A stretch of 64,000 nt of DNA from Nitratireductor aestuarii. Its GTDB lineage: Bacteria; Pseudomonadota; Alphaproteobacteria; Rhizobiales; Rhizobiaceae. A program made the translations under genes and the position numbers. The notes beneath the pieces were generated by a model. That model saw nothing but the letters and a program-made list of their open reading frames with translations, was not told where the DNA came from and did not search any database. The first letter of the stretch is position 1. The number at the start of each line of letters is the position of its first letter. Shown here in pieces: positions 62,725 to 64,000 of the stretch. The stretch covers positions 62,001-126,000 of the forward strand of contig NZ_BMIF01000001.1 in the NCBI RefSeq assembly GCF_014641695.1. Reading direction: 5' to 3'.

Positions 62725-64000
62725 TCAATGGAAATCCCGCGTCTTCATCTTCAGTTCGCGGATGTGGCCGTAGGGATCGGCGAAGTTGCGTGCCCGCAAT
62801 CCGTTGGGTGGCAGCTCGCGCGGATCGGGACCGCCTCCGTGCCGGGCTTGATCGCCGCGACCATGCGGGAGCGGGAATGCAGCGTCGCGCGTTCCCACGC
62901 TTGCGAGGTCGGCGGAAAGATCCGTCACCTTCTGCACGACGAGATGCACGACTTCGCCTTCACGCTGGATGCGACCGCGCACGGCCATCATGGACGTTGA
63001 AAGGATGGCACGCCGGTTCGCCTCAAAGACTTTCGCCCAGATCACGAGATTGGCGATGCCTGTCTCGTCTTCGAGTGTGACAAAGAGGACGCCCTTGGCG
63101 CTGCCGGGGCGCTGACGCACCAGAACGACGCCGGCGGCTTCCAGCCAGCGGCCATCGCGAGCTCCCATCGCCTCTGCGCACGTCACGATGCGGCGGCGTC
63201 GGAGATCCTCGCGCAGAAACGAGACAGGGTGCGCGCGCAGCGACAGGCCGACATGGCCGTAGTCCTGAACGACTTCGCCGCCGGCAGTCATAGGCCTCAG
63301 AGAAACGGGTTGCTCTGAAACTTCCGGCACGATCTTCGTCTCACGTGCTGAAGCGGCGGCGAAGAGGGGGAGGGGTTCATCACGAAGAGCGCGGATCGCC
63401 CAGAGCGCTTCGCGTCGCGCCAGGCCGAAAGCCGGCCGGAAGGCGTCCGCTTCTGCGAGTTGAACCAGCGCCGCCTGGGGAACGCCGGCCCGCTGCCACA
63501 GGTCGTCGACTGAGGCGAACGCCTCATTGCCGCGGGCTGCCACGATAGCTGCGCCGTGGGCATTGGCGAGCCCCTTGACCAGGCAGAGGCCAAGGCGCAC
63601 GGCGAACCGGCTCTCGTCGTCGGTCGCCTCGAGCGTGCAGTCCCAGCGTGAAGCGCGGACGCATACGGGCCGGATTTCCACACCATGGGCGGCCGCATCA
63701 CGGACGATCTGCGCGGGCGCGTAGAAGCCCATCGGCTGTGCGTTGAGCAGCGCGCAGCAGAAGACGTCGGGATGCCAGCATTTTAGCCAGGCGGAGGCAT
63801 AGGCAATGAGGGCGAAGGATGCGGCGTGTGATTCCGGAAACCCATAGCTCCCAAAGCCTTCGAGCTGTTTGAAGGTCTGCTCTGCGAAGTCTGCCGCATA
63901 ACCGTTCGCGACCATGCCGTTGATGAGCTTCGCCTTGAAGGAGGAGACACCGCCGGTGTGCTTGAAGGTCGCCATCGATTTGCGCAGCATGTCGGCCTCT
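62725..64000 (-). CDS. dnaE2: Error-prone DNA polymerase DnaE2 (C-terminal part)
   Basis: The frame is open to the right edge, so only the C-terminal 424 residues are visible. Segments [76 protein letters not shown] are characteristic of DnaE-type alpha subunits. The later [20 protein letters not shown] and [16 protein letters not shown], and the end [12 protein letters not shown], match DnaE2. It works with ImuA and ImuB in SOS mutagenesis; those genes would lie beyond the window. Repair by the LexA regulon is likely. Confidence 0.94.
   Translation of the reverse strand, partial: EADMLRKSMATFKHTGGVSSFKAKLINGMVANGYAADFAEQTFKQLEGFGSYGFPESHAASFALIAYASAWLKCWHPDVFCCALLNAQPMGFYAPAQIVRDAAAHGVEIRPVCVRASRWDCTLEATDDESRFAVRLGLCLVKGLANAHGAAIVAARGNEAFASVDDLWQRAGVPQAALVQLAEADAFRPAFGLARREALWAIRALRDEPLPLFAAASARETKIVPEVSEQPVSLRPMTAGGEVVQDYGHVGLSLRAHPVSFLREDLRRRRIVTCAEAMGARDGRWLEAAGVVLVRQRPGSAKGVLFVTLEDETGIANLVIWAKVFEANRRAILSTSMMAVRGRIQREGEVVHLVVQKVTDLSADLASVGTRDAAFPLPHGRGDQARHGGGPDPRELPPNGLRARNFADPYGHIRELKMKTRDFH

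Overview
The window looks like part of a large integrative and conjugative element (or plasmid) of a GC-rich alphaproteobacterium, most likely Rhizobiales or Sphingomonadales. The evidence is the gene families (trb-type mating apparatus, RepA/ParA, DUF736, DUF2840, DUF2274, DUF2285, ParB-like, ArdC) and a LexA box of the alphaproteobacterial form GAAC-N7-GAAC at 58336-58350. I saw no integrase, transposase, IS, rRNA, tRNA or CRISPR array, so neither end of the element is inside the window.

Layout. 1-13549 is accessory metabolism and regulation: a flavodoxin-type reductase with an HxlR regulator; a LysR/PhzF pair; a four-gene operon (two saccharopine-dehydrogenase-like proteins, an alpha/beta hydrolase, DUF1989) divergent from a TetR gene; an ECF41 sigma factor with its carboxymuconolactone-decarboxylase-like partner and a frameshifted MFS pump; and a LysR/NmrA/DUF2798 group. 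13630-23283 is the conjugation operon trbB-C-D-E-J-K-L-F-G-I plus DUF2274, all on the minus strand and tightly overlapping. 23284-32711 is a cargo block inserted between trbB and the copG/traG part of the transfer region. It holds an arginase-like enzyme, LysR/MFS/MetX-like hydrolase, a second ECF41 system with a monooxygenase and an NTF2-like protein, a TetR-controlled MFS pump, and the rifampin ADP-ribosyltransferase gene arr. 32712-43803 returns to backbone: CopG, TraG coupling protein, relaxase, lytic transglycosylase, DUF736, TraF peptidase, DUF2840, a small partition protein, ParA, an iteron region, RepA and small regulators.

44369-57620 alternates backbone genes (DUF2493, toprim protein, ParB-like, ArdC) with cargo (LysE/B3-4/AraC, a methyltransferase, LysR/SDR, MFS). 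57815-64000 is an SOS and defence end: two divergent SRAP-type proteins around a LexA box, two proteins of unknown or poorly known role, a GHKL-ATPase/Shedu-like nuclease fusion, and the C-terminal part of the error-prone polymerase DnaE2.

Three observations stand out. First, 60534-62568 reads as one protein joining a GHKL ATPase to a PD-(D/E)xK nuclease domain resembling the anti-phage protein Shedu, interrupted by two one-base deletions. Second, both ECF41 sigma genes have promoter-like sites with an exact 16-nt spacer and CGTC -10 element, but different -35 elements. Third, a 27-nt hairpin occurs upstream of two different cargo genes and differs by a compensatory base pair, next to attenuator-like structures. 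Four genes carry five single-base frameshifts at short homopolymer runs, so either assembly errors or recent decay must be considered.
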